A stretch of 64,000 nt of DNA, taken from positions 9,910 to 73,909 of the forward strand of contig JAFWUX010000097.1 of NCBI GenBank assembly GCA_017523995.1, given 5' to 3'. Position numbers and translations under genes: made by a program. Shown here one piece after another: positions 1 to 7,839 of the stretch. Below the pieces are notes generated by a model that searched no databases, had not been told where the DNA came from, and saw only the letters and a program-made list of their open reading frames with translations. The DNA comes from Oscillospiraceae bacterium. GTDB taxonomy: Bacteria; Bacillota_A; Clostridia; Oscillospirales; Ruminococcaceae. Every line of letters begins with the position of its first letter. Positions within the stretch are counted from its first letter, which is position 1.

Positions 1-1422
1 TATCAATATACCCGAAGTGATTATGATGGTGGAAAAGATCTATCGTTTGCTCATATGCTTCATGATCAAACGATGTATGGAGATGAAGAAAAACAGACGC
101 CCAACCCCATCGTTAGATATGTACATAGGATGGTAGATTGGCAGCTTGATTTTTTTAGTAATGGACGGAAATATGCAGAGCAGTTTAATATTCATTATCC
201 GGATCATATCTATATTCGGTTTAACTATGATCCTGATGCTTTCTCTAATTGGTATATTCTGACCCATAGAATTGAAAATGGATCACCTCAAGAATTCGAT
301 AGACTGAAAAGCGAAGCAACTCAAATGCAGAATGCCTTAATATCAATAGATGATTCAAAAGAACAGATTGAATTTGTTAAAGATCAATGTGCGAATGCTG
401 TTTTTCAGAATATTTATTCTGCACTTTTCTTTGTAATTAGCCCAAATGATGAAGGAAAAAAAGTGTTTGCTACACTAAAGCAAATTGCTGCGAATCAACG
501 AAATGCATGGGATGCAGTCTATGAATTGCTTGAACAAAATCAAGACTTACAGAACATCAATGCTAAGGCATATATGAACTTTATGGATTGTTTCAAGCAA
601 ACTCTCTATGACAAAAGTGTAATAGTCGAGATTGATAATATGGGAAATAGACATTTAAGCATTTCGACCGATGACATGACAGTCGTAGAAAACTATTATA
701 ATCTATATCGCAGATGTGTAAGATCGGCAGATTTTCTTTCTTTTTCTTGGGGGCTATCGTCTGGAGAAGCTCTGTTGTTAAATCAGTTTGGCAAATTATT
801 AAAGCTTCTTCGTAAAGATGAGCGTAACAATTACTATTTGAGCGATGATTTTTGTAAACCAATTTCCAATGCCGTTATAATGCTAGATGAAGCAGAGGTT
901 GCATTTCATCCTGAGTGGCAGCGAGTATATTTTGATTCCATGCTTAATTTTATCACGAAGAACATTTGTGATGCAGGAACCCATGTTCAAATCATTATTG
1001 CCACCCATTCCCCAATCATCCTTTCAGATATTCCGAGACAGAATACAGTCTTCATTCAGTTAAATCGCGAAAGAAAGACTATTACAGTTGACGGGCTAGA
1101 AACATTTGCAGCGAATATCTATAGTTTGTATAAAAATGCATTTTTCCTCAATAACAGCATGATTGGTTCATTTGCAGAAAAGAAACTGAAAGAACTGGCT
1201 CATGATATTCAAAACATGGATAAAACTGGAGATAACAGAATAAAACAACGAATATTTCTGATTGGAGATGAATATATAAAGTCGCAATTTCTCAGGATGT
1301 ATCATCAAAAAATGGATGAAGAAACAAATATAGAGTCTCTTCAAAGGCGCATTAAGGAGCTTGAAAATCAGGTGAGCAAGCTGAGACAAAATATGCAATC
1401 CGGGAAGGAGAATCATGAATGA
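1..1422 (+). CDS. AAA/ABC-type ATPase of a Septu-like defence pair (5' partial)
   Basis: The frame is open from the first base, so the N-terminus and Walker A lie outside the window. Visible from the ATG at 55 (455 residues) are an ABC-like signature (WGLSSGE, about residue 237), a Walker B/D-loop (VIMLDEAEVAFHPEW, about 275) and a switch-histidine segment (IIIATHSP, about 315), followed by a C-terminal coiled-coil-like stretch rich in E, K and Q. This order is typical of OLD/PtuA-type SMC-like defence ATPases. The stop overlaps the next start by 4 bases (ATGA), so the HNH nuclease gene downstream is translationally coupled. Base composition is clearly AT-richer than most of the window, suggesting transfer. 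PtuA is my best guess; another ATPase plus HNH system is possible. Confidence 0.75.
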   Translation, partial: YQYTRSDYDGGKDLSFAHMLHDQTMYGDEEKQTPNPIVRYVHRMVDWQLDFFSNGRKYAEQFNIHYPDHIYIRFNYDPDAFSNWYILTHRIENGSPQEFDRLKSEATQMQNALISIDDSKEQIEFVKDQCANAVFQNIYSALFFVISPNDEGKKVFATLKQIAANQRNAWDAVYELLEQNQDLQNINAKAYMNFMDCFKQTLYDKSVIVEIDNMGNRHLSISTDDMTVVENYYNLYRRCVRSADFLSFSWGLSSGEALLLNQFGKLLKLLRKDERNNYYLSDDFCKPISNAVIMLDEAEVAFHPEWQRVYFDSMLNFITKNICDAGTHVQIIIATHSPIILSDIPRQNTVFIQLNRERKTITVDGLETFAANIYSLYKNAFFLNNSMIGSFAEKKLKELAHDIQNMDKTGDNRIKQRIFLIGDEYIKSQFLRMYHQKMDEETNIESLQRRIKELENQVSKLRQNMQSGKENHE

Positions 1423-2618
1423 ATCAGCTAACATGGCATTTTGGTTTTGCAAATCCGGATGCTGCAATAAAACTAGACACAACAGGCTGGTTGATTCAGA
1501 ATGATCAGTCGAAATTGGCAGATGACTATGCAGAAAATGTTATAAAACATCTTCAAAGATTGCTGGTAAATAAGAAGAAAGGAAAAAAGAAAAAGCTCAG
1601 AAATTTGATCAGGGAACTAGAGTCTGCACTTGGATTAGAAGAGTATGATTTAATTTTCAAAGATGAAATAAAATTCACGGAAGAAGCAACTTTAAGACTC
1701 CGTCAATTGTTTCGTGGACATATCCTTGAATTGAAGGAGGCAGATTGGTTTAAACATTACTTGCTATCTAAAGAATTGCGTATTGAGACAAAGTGCCTTG
1801 CAGGGCTGTTTGATTATGATAATTGGAAAGCAATGCAGGAATGGAGAAGAAAACTCTTAGTAGCAACTGGTGTGACAATTTGTCCATATTGTGATCGACA
1901 ATATATTACCTCTTTTGATTCTGATGTGAATATTAAGAAATCTTCAAACCTGAAAACACTTGCAACACTAGATCATTTCTATGTGAAATCCAGATACCCG
2001 TTGTTTGCGCTTTCTTTATTCAATTTCATACCGGCATGTTATGGGTGCAATTCAGTAATACGAGGAAATCAGGATTTGAAGCTATACCCCTATCAGTTTG
2101 GATTTGATCAAATTACACATTTCGCAGTAAGACCGCAAATACCAAAAGATCAACCTCCAGCTTTTCTAACCGATCTTCTTGTTGATTTTATTCTTGAAAA
2201 AGATGATGTATCTTTTAAGCTAGAGCAGTCATTATTTGAACATCTGCCTAATTCTGTTCGTAAGGAGGATGTCCAAAACGATATTAACATTCTTCGGCTG
2301 AATGAAGTATATGCAGTTCATCAAGATTATGTACGCGAATTAATGATTATCCGCCGATTCTATGAAAACTCCGAATATCGTTCTGCCATTTCCGATTTGC
2401 TCGGCAAAGCAATTGGAACAGAGGATATAGCATATCCTGTCACAATTGAAAAACTAAGATCATTCCTTATTGGCGGCGATTGGCTTCATAATCCTGAAGA
2501 AGCAAGTATTCCCTCAAGGCGTCCTTTAGCAAAACTTACAAATGCAATTTTACAAGATGATTATACATTACTATTCCCTGAAAAGATTCAGAAGAATGAA
2601 ATTAATAATACACTTTAG
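1419..2618 (+). CDS. HNH endonuclease partner of the Septu-like ATPase
   Basis: A 399-residue protein with a zinc-bound HNH nuclease core in the middle: CPYC (about residue 153), LDHFYVKSRYP (about 185) and an N-rich part ending CYGCN (about 210). These give the Cys pairs and the catalytic DH expected for PtuB-like/McrA-type HNH enzymes. It begins inside the ATPase stop codon, with a GGGAAGGAG Shine-Dalgarno at 1402-1410. In known Septu systems the ATPase complex licenses a PtuB nuclease that cuts nucleic acid during phage infection; the role here is inferred from gene order and domains. It is longer than typical PtuB, with extra N- and C-terminal regions. AT-rich like its partner. Confidence 0.75.
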   Translation: MNQLTWHFGFANPDAAIKLDTTGWLIQNDQSKLADDYAENVIKHLQRLLVNKKKGKKKKLRNLIRELESALGLEEYDLIFKDEIKFTEEATLRLRQLFRGHILELKEADWFKHYLLSKELRIETKCLAGLFDYDNWKAMQEWRRKLLVATGVTICPYCDRQYITSFDSDVNIKKSSNLKTLATLDHFYVKSRYPLFALSLFNFIPACYGCNSVIRGNQDLKLYPYQFGFDQITHFAVRPQIPKDQPPAFLTDLLVDFILEKDDVSFKLEQSLFEHLPNSVRKEDVQNDINILRLNEVYAVHQDYVRELMIIRRFYENSEYRSAISDLLGKAIGTEDIAYPVTIEKLRSFLIGGDWLHNPEEASIPSRRPLAKLTNAILQDDYTLLFPEKIQKNEINNTL

Positions 2619-2662
2619 TACACGCTGATACTTTATAATGAACGGTAAATAGCTCATGAAGA

Positions 2663-2694
2663 AAAGCCACCATTGAACAATCAATAGCGGCTTT
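2663..2694 (+). terminator. Hairpin after the defence pair
   Basis: AAAGCC at 2663-2668 pairs with GGCTTT at 2689-2694, with an inner ATTGA/TCAAT pair. No long T-run follows, so it is only a possible weak terminator for the two-gene operon. The rest of 2695-2797 shows nothing I can assign. Confidence 0.35.
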
Positions 2695-2797
2695 AGAGGA
2701 GTCTATATGGTAGTAATGTCAGGATCAGCACATGACGCATTCTTAGGCCTGGCCATCTCCCAACTTTGCAAGCGGGATTTTTGACGTATTTTCGTAA

Positions 2798-3007
2798 TTT
2801 TCACAATATATCCTTTTTGTATGCTTTAGACATTTGAACGCCTCGGTCATGTTGATGCTCGGCATCCCGGATAAGTATGCGATGGAGCGCGGCGGTTGGT
2901 CGAGCAACGGTGTTCTGAAATCGGTGTATCAGCATACATTCTCCGCAGAACGCAAGCTGATTGATGAGCGAATCGATGGTTTCTTCAATGACTTGTTGAG
3001 GGGTTGA
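2798..3007 (+). pseudogene. C-terminal remnant of a tyrosine (phage-type) integrase
   Basis: Reading in frame from about 2828 to the TGA at 3005-3007 gives RHLNASVM, then GIPDKYAMERGGWSS, YQHTF and an R/D-rich tail. This is the RH...S/GH-W...Y end of tyrosine recombinases: the Arg-His of box II, the G-W motif, and the catalytic Tyr in VYQHTF. A stop at 2795-2797 and lack of homologous sequence before 2828 show that the N-terminal part and most of the catalytic domain are gone. It sits just after the AT-rich defence pair, so it probably marks the decayed edge of an integrated element. Not expected to be functional. Confidence 0.75.
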
Positions 3008-3097
3008 GTACCCTCTCTACCCCCAAAAGTTCCCTGTCAGTTCACTTTTTTGAAAAACTGTTCTTGAAAAGCTCGCTAATACGATAGGTTTTGGAAT

Positions 3098-3407
3098 GTG
3101 TCGAGGGGCGCTGCCCCAAACCCCGCTTAAGGGCTACTAGCCCTTAAGAATCCCGTTTTTTATGCATGGATAGAAGAAAGCCGCCAAATGCGCGTAATTG
3201 CGTCTGTTTGGCGGCTTCGTTCTATTTGCTTCATTTGATATAAATTGAATCGTGCAAAATGAAAAGAGTAAAACGCAAGCCGCTCCCGTTTACGAAAATA
3301 GGAGCGGCTTTTTCTACATTCACATAAAAACGGGATTCCAAAGGGTCAGTGACCCTTTGGCGGGGTTTGGGGACGGAGTCCCCATTCTAAATCCATCGGA
3401 GATACCG
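3098..3407 (+). repeat. Mosaic intergenic repeat, copy 1 (parts B, H, H, A)
   Basis: Non-coding. Part B (3098-3177) has GGGGCGCTGCCCC and ends ATGCATGGATAGAAG. Then comes hairpin H (3178-3217, AAGCCGCC paired with GGCGGCTT), a second hairpin at 3277-3310, and part A (3332-3407) that starts GGGATTCCAAAGGG, folds on itself with CCCTTTGG and ends ATCCATCGGAGATACCG. The same parts recur at 9050-9268, 13036-13458, 33441-33547, 48945-49150 and 51937-52013. Part A abuts the stop of the minus-strand pectate lyase gene. Confidence 0.75.
3277..3310 (+). terminator. Strong hairpin with T-tail inside repeat copy 1
   Basis: AAGCCGCTCC pairs with GGAGCGGCTT and is followed by a T-rich stretch (TTTTTCT). 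It is shaped like a rho-independent terminator on the plus strand, and the A-rich flank (AAAACGC) gives a weaker reverse version that could end the pectate lyase transcript. Confidence 0.55.
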
Positions 3408-3412
3408 CTCTC

Positions 3413-6088
3413 TCACCCGAGCTTGTCGATGATCTTTGCGATGAACTGCAGGATCAGCGTGGTATCGGCGCCGGTGTATTCACGGTCGCCGTTGCAGTCG
3501 GCATTGATCTTGCCCTCTGCGCTGATTGCCGCCTTGCTGTCCTCTGCGATGAATCGCGCGAGCAGCACGGCATCCGAAACATCGACATTGCCGCTGCAGT
3601 TGACATCGCCGGGCATCGGGGTGAACGCCGCGGTGACAGTTGTCTCCGGAGCGGTTTCCGGTGCGGCGGTTACGGTGGTTGTGGCGGTTGTTTCGGTTGT
3701 GGTGGTGACCGGCGCGGTTGTTGTTGTGACGGCGGTTGTCACCGCAGGGCCTTCCGGCTGGAGCAGCACCGTATAATTAATGCAGTTGCCGTTCATATTG
3801 TTGCTGCCGAGCAGGACGGTCTCACCGGCGCGGAACAGCTTTTGATAGATCGCGAACACAACCTCATTGCTGCAAACCGCGGTCTGATCGGTGCGGGTGT
3901 AGTCGCTGAGCCACGGCGGCGTTTTGCCTGCATCCTCGACTCTGGTATCGAGCGCGATGCTGACGGTGATATCCTGCGCTGCGGTGAATTCGGCGTAATC
4001 GCTGAACACATTTTTCGCGTTGCAGGGCGTGATGATCTGTTCGGCGCCGTTCAGGGATTCGGGCAGCGCGGCGAAGGTGAAGTCGCGGTCGCCGTAGACT
4101 TGTGAGCCGACCTTTGCGTTATCTGCGAGCACCCAGTCATTCGGATAGGCGGTATCTGCAATCAGCAGATTCCGGAACAGTCTGCCGTTGACGGGCAGCG
4201 CATCTTTGCCGAAGACGAAGCTGTCCGCGTTGAGCAGATAGCCCGAGCCGCCCGTAAATCTGATATAGAGATTGTGCTGACCGGTGAGCGCCGGAATCGT
4301 CCACGAAACGGTCTGATAGTCATCGTAGCCGCTCGTGCCCGCAAACTGCACGGATGCATCGGGCGAGCCGGAGATGCCGTCGAGATAGAGCTCGATGCCT
4401 GCCGCATTGCCCGAGAGCACAGCGCTCAGAGAGCGGGCGCCCGTGCCGAAATCGACCTTGCGGAACATGATATAGTCGCCGTTTTCGACAAAGCCGATGT
4501 TCGCGCCGCCGGATGCGGATTCGTTCTCCTCGGTCTGGACGCCCTCCTGCGAGAGATAGGATTCCGCTTCAATGGTCTCGAACGCGGAGACCGCTTCGAC
4601 CGTTTCGACATCGGTCGGGGAGGTTTTCACAACGCCTGAGGGGAATGCATTGACTGTCAGATCGTTGAGGTAATACTCGATGTTCATGTAGCCCTGACCG
4701 CAGTAGTCGCCGCGGTAATCCTCGGGATCATTCGGATCGAGCCCGCGCGCGAGCTCCCATGCATCGTCCATGCCGTCGCGGTCCTTGTCGGTGATCTCCG
4801 GCGTGTTGACCGCGGCAGGATACTGATAGGTCACGCCGCACTTGATGTTGTATTTGGTAAGATTCGCCTCGGAGCTGTCGAAGGCTGCGGTGCCGCTGCA
4901 CTGACCCGTGCCGTTTTTCGCATCTGCTGCGCACTGCCGGTCGATCGCGGTGCGTTTTTCCGGCGTGATGCCGTTGCCTGCAAAGCTGACAACATGGTCA
5001 AAGGATGCCGCCGCGCTTTCGCAGGTGGTCGCGGTCGAGAGATTTTCGCCGTCCACAACGGTCTGGAACGCGGTGCCGCTGTAGAGGTTGTTCTTCGTGA
5101 TGCCAATGCTCTCCTTGACGGTGACGCCCGCCCAGTTATCGCCGGTGATGCCGTTGACGGAGCCGTCCTTATTGAACATGCGGTTGCCCTGACAGAACAC
5201 CTTGAAGTTCTGCGGGCTGGTCGTGCTGTCTACATACATCCAGTGATAGCCGCCCGTGGTAGAGTTTCCGGCTTTCAGCGTGTTGTTGACATAATTGAGG
5301 TGCCCGATTGTGCCGTAGGCGGTCTGATAGCCCCAGTCATAGATGACATTGTTCGTGAAATCGGCGGTTTTCTGCTGCGGGACCTTGCCGCGGAAGTTGC
5401 GCGAGACATTGTGGATAATGAGATTGTGGTCGAAGGTGAGCCAGCCGTTTCCGAGCATGATGCCGAAGCCGTGCAGACCCTTTTTGTGTCCGCCCCACGA
5501 ATCCGCCGGACCGAGCACGGAATACTGCACTGTGTAATACTCATTGTTCGAGTAGAGACCCCACTGTTCATCGGTTGTCCAGCCCATTGAGCAGTGGTCG
5601 ATGATTGAATTGGAGCCCTTTGCGCCGCCCCATGCGTCATTGCCGGAGCTGGTCGCTGCATAGGGACCGGGGCGCGAGCTGATAAACCGGCAGATGATAT
5701 TGTCGCCGGACATGCCCATTTTGTAGTTTTTCAGCGTGATGCCCGAACCGCCCGGCGCCGTCTGACCGGCAATGGTGACATTGCTCGAGCAGAGGATATT
5801 GCCCTTGAGCTCGATTGTGCCGCTGACATCAAACACGACGATTCTGCCGGATTTGCTGACCGCATCGCGGAAGGAGCCCTCGCCGCTGTCATTGAGATTC
5901 GTGACATGGTAGACCTCGCCGCCTCTGCCGCCGGCTGCATATTTGCCTGCACCGACAGCGCCCGGAAACGCAAGCAGCTTTGCCGCAGCGGCGGATTCCA
6001 TCTGCAGCGGGAGCATGCCGCCCGCCGCGGAAAGCATCACAGCGCATGCCGCGAGCATTGATGTGAGCTTTTTATATCTCTGTTTCAT
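3413..6088 (-). CDS. Cellulosomal pectate lyase (PL1) with CBM6-like module and dockerin
   Basis: An 891-residue secreted enzyme that should cleave polygalacturonate by beta-elimination. Order: signal peptide (1-36); PL1 beta-helix (about 37-430) with NDAWGGAKGSNSIIDHCS and HNVSRNFRGK segments; a Ca-binding-like DKDRDGMDDAWE patch (about 435-450); a CBM6-type module (about 504-630, beginning FETIEAESY); an all-beta module shared with the pectinesterase at 9286-11688 (about 640-785); a TTTT-rich linker; and a type I dockerin (about 825-891) with two Ca-binding repeats (DVNCSGNVDVSDA and DCNGDREYTGAD). GGGGAAAGGATG precedes the ATG. It has its own promoter at 6144-6172 and appears monocistronic. 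The dockerin predicts attachment to a cohesin scaffold. Subfamily of PL1 not determined. Confidence 0.9.
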   Translation of the reverse strand: MKQRYKKLTSMLAACAVMLSAAGGMLPLQMESAAAAKLLAFPGAVGAGKYAAGGRGGEVYHVTNLNDSGEGSFRDAVSKSGRIVVFDVSGTIELKGNILCSSNVTIAGQTAPGGSGITLKNYKMGMSGDNIICRFISSRPGPYAATSSGNDAWGGAKGSNSIIDHCSMGWTTDEQWGLYSNNEYYTVQYSVLGPADSWGGHKKGLHGFGIMLGNGWLTFDHNLIIHNVSRNFRGKVPQQKTADFTNNVIYDWGYQTAYGTIGHLNYVNNTLKAGNSTTGGYHWMYVDSTTSPQNFKVFCQGNRMFNKDGSVNGITGDNWAGVTVKESIGITKNNLYSGTAFQTVVDGENLSTATTCESAAASFDHVVSFAGNGITPEKRTAIDRQCAADAKNGTGQCSGTAAFDSSEANLTKYNIKCGVTYQYPAAVNTPEITDKDRDGMDDAWELARGLDPNDPEDYRGDYCGQGYMNIEYYLNDLTVNAFPSGVVKTSPTDVETVEAVSAFETIEAESYLSQEGVQTEENESASGGANIGFVENGDYIMFRKVDFGTGARSLSAVLSGNAAGIELYLDGISGSPDASVQFAGTSGYDDYQTVSWTIPALTGQHNLYIRFTGGSGYLLNADSFVFGKDALPVNGRLFRNLLIADTAYPNDWVLADNAKVGSQVYGDRDFTFAALPESLNGAEQIITPCNAKNVFSDYAEFTAAQDITVSIALDTRVEDAGKTPPWLSDYTRTDQTAVCSNEVVFAIYQKLFRAGETVLLGSNNMNGNCINYTVLLQPEGPAVTTAVTTTTAPVTTTTETTATTTVTAAPETAPETTVTAAFTPMPGDVNCSGNVDVSDAVLLARFIAEDSKAAISAEGKINADCNGDREYTGADTTLILQFIAKIIDKLG

Positions 6089-6143
6089 CGGATTTCATCC
6101 TTTCCCCGTAAATCAGATCAGTGCGGATATTCCGCTTTTGTTT

Positions 6144-6172
6144 ATCATATCACAATCTGCATGTGCCGTCAA
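6144..6172 (-). promoter_or_regulatory. Sigma-A promoter of the pectate lyase gene
   Basis: On the minus strand TTGACG (6167-6172) and TATGAT (6144-6149) are separated by 17 bases. The 5' leader contains a GCGGA-TAT-TCCGC hairpin (6123-6135) before the Shine-Dalgarno. Confidence 0.75.
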
Positions 6173-6275
6173 TCACGATTCCGCGAATCTTTATGTCAGA
6201 TTGTGTTTTTCTGAAGATTCCGTGAAGATCCCGTGAAATCGCGCCGGATTTCACATAACTGTCACGGCTGCTGCG

Positions 6276-6347
6276 TATAATAGCATTAACGCCTGCTCAG
6301 ACCGTGTGCGAGATTCGCACGCAGATAAAAGATCTGAAGCAGGCGTT
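6276..6347 (+). other. TATAAT box followed by a nested hairpin, possible small RNA
   Basis: TATAAT at 6276-6281 has no good -35. About 7 bases later a perfect 10-bp stem starts (AACGCCTGCT 6288-6297 with AGCAGGCGTT 6338-6347) enclosing a second perfect stem (GTGCGA/TCGCAC, 6306-6320). It lies between the pectate lyase promoter and the end of the lipoprotein gene. It could be a structured RNA, a terminator for the lipoprotein gene (though without a T-run), or a protein site. Confidence 0.35.
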
Positions 6348-6393
6348 GTCAATTTCATAAAGTGCCGATGTTCCGCATTCCATCAGTATTTTC

Positions 6394-7293
6394 TCAGGTT
6401 TTCTCCTCAAACACGGTGCCGCGCAGCAGATCCTTCCGATCCGGCTGCTGCGCCGCCGCTGAAAATTCCAGCGTGCGCGGCGTGCCTTCATAATAGGTTG
6501 CGTGATAGATAAAGCCGTCCAGAAAGACGATTGCGGCATCGCCCCAGCTGTTCTGAACAGTGGAATCATAGGTCGCCGCATAGATGTTGTAGAGGCAGCT
6601 GCCCGTCCGGACGCCGTCCTCGCCGTTATAGGTGACAGAGCATGACTCCCTGTCAAAAATGACCGTCTCGTGCAGTCTGCCGTTTTTGGAGGTGCGCAGT
6701 TTCCATGTGCCGAACAGTCCGGATTTGAGCGTGCCATCTGCAGGGACATAGTTCTCGAATGTCAGCGGCAGAATTTTGCTGTCATTTTTTGCGGTTGCCG
6801 TCTGCAGGATTTTGCCGCAGTCCTCAAGCATATCCGAGAACTCCATTTTCAGGACGCCGTTTGAGGGATCAATGCGCCGCGGGAAGACCGCACAGGCGTA
6901 TTCATCGCCGGAGACGCCGAGCACCATTGCCGGCAGCGGCGATTTGCATGCGACATCCGCAGCGGAGCGAAACTCGATACTGAACAGCGTGCTCGAAGCG
7001 TTCGCGCGTTCAAAGCAGGCAAGGCAGTAGACCGTTGTGCCGCGGATCAGAAAGCGCGATTCCCAGTCCTTCGGGAAGGTCAGGCTGAATTCGCCGCTGC
7101 GGAAATCCCAGCGGTAGCCGTCTTCGGTCTCGGTGATCTGTGAGCTGTCATCCGCAACCGGTACAACAGAGCCGTCATGGAGCGCAACGGAACCGGGTGG
7201 GATTTCCGGTGCATCCTCCTGCTTTTTTCCGCAGCCTGTCAGACACAGCGCAGCGAGCAGGAGCGCGCTCAGCACGCACAGAAATCGGTTCAT
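6394..7293 (-). CDS. Lipoprotein of unknown function
   Basis: A 299-residue predicted lipoprotein. The start is set at the ATG 7291-7293 because AAGGGGGTG lies 7-15 bases upstream; a longer frame to 7377 runs into the promoter. The N-terminus MNRFLCVLSALLLAALCLTGC is a lipoprotein signal peptide with lipobox LTGC (Cys 21), followed by KKQEDAPE, typical of surface-anchored lipoproteins. The mature part has no motif I recognise: a first half with a GYRWDFRSGEFSLTFPKDW-like stretch and a second half rich in aromatic beta-like strands (GLFGTWKL, CLYNIYAATYDS) reminiscent of lipocalin-type barrels. Single gene with its own promoter. Function unknown. Confidence 0.8.
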   Translation of the reverse strand: MNRFLCVLSALLLAALCLTGCGKKQEDAPEIPPGSVALHDGSVVPVADDSSQITETEDGYRWDFRSGEFSLTFPKDWESRFLIRGTTVYCLACFERANASSTLFSIEFRSAADVACKSPLPAMVLGVSGDEYACAVFPRRIDPSNGVLKMEFSDMLEDCGKILQTATAKNDSKILPLTFENYVPADGTLKSGLFGTWKLRTSKNGRLHETVIFDRESCSVTYNGEDGVRTGSCLYNIYAATYDSTVQNSWGDAAIVFLDGFIYHATYYEGTPRTLEFSAAAQQPDRKDLLRGTVFEEKT

Positions 7294-7348
7294 ATCGAAG
7301 CACCCCCTTGAGAAATCAGCAGCGCGGTATTGTGATATATATGGTATC

Positions 7349-7377
7349 AGTATAGCATGAAAACCGAAATCTGTCAA
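7349..7377 (-). promoter_or_regulatory. Sigma-A promoter of the lipoprotein gene
   Basis: Minus strand TTGACA (7372-7377), 17-base spacer, TATACT (7349-7354), about 50 bases before the lipoprotein ATG. Confidence 0.8.
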
Positions 7378-7447
7378 GCTTGCGCCGGATTTCTGTCAGA
7401 TGTGTACGGTCAGTCGGCAGAGCCGACAGCCGTTATTCTATAGTTGC

Positions 7448-7549
7448 CGGAGAACCATGTTCCAATGTAACGCAATGGACTGACCGCGCAGTGCGCGGTT
7501 CCGATTGTCTACAGCTGTCGGAGAACCATGTTCCAATGTAACGCAATGG
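7448..7549 (+). repeat. 31-bp exact tandem repeat related to the queD leader
   Basis: A 31-base word beginning CGGAGAACCATGTTCC and ending ACGCAATGG occurs at 7448-7478 and 7519-7549, 71 bases apart. Copy 2 continues GGCTGAGGATATGCAAT. The queD leader at about 55989-56045 carries the same order of words (CAGCTG, GAACCATG, CGC, GGGCTGAGG, TGCAAT). The gap 7378-7773 has no gene I can support. Confidence 0.75.
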
Positions 7550-7591
7550 GCTGAGGATATGCAATACCCGGTAATCACAGCGCACAGCCGA

Positions 7592-7664
7592 CGATCAATC
7601 AAAATCGTCCGCGCAGCGGACACCGCAATTTCTCATTTCTCATTTCTCGTTTCTAATTTCAAAA
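7592..7664 (-). repeat. Purine-rich repeat family, copy 1
   Basis: On the minus strand GAAATTAG/GAGAAATGAGAAAT units are followed by TGCGGTGTCCGCTGCGCGG and a GATTTTGATTG tail. Related copies lie at 44178-44303 and 47510-47645. Non-coding. Confidence 0.6.
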
Positions 7665-7773
7665 GCGCTCTTGTGTTTTGCAGGAGAATATGCTATAAGC
7701 GGGCAGCGCCCGCCTGCATTGATCTAAAGCACTCCGCAAGAAGACCGTTTCACAAAAGATTCCTTCTCTCCGG

Positions 7774-7802
7774 TTGCTTTTTACGTTATAATATGCTATA
7801 AT
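7774..7802 (+). promoter_or_regulatory. Sigma-A promoter of the aldo/keto reductase gene
   Basis: TTGCTT (7774-7779), 17-base spacer, TATAAT (7797-7802), about 37 bases before the chosen start. Confidence 0.7.
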
Positions 7803-7839
7803 ATAACATCAAATCACATCAGAAAGGATGTGCCCGAAG

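Noticed and set aside
5943..6236. Plus-strand frame across the pectate lyase promoter
   Set aside because: It overlaps the signal peptide and promoter of the lyase gene on the other strand and has no ribosome site.
7448..7549. Start of a CRISPR array
   Set aside because: Only two copies of the 31-bp word, with no further repeats, no cas genes, and the motif is related to a leader RNA elsewhere.
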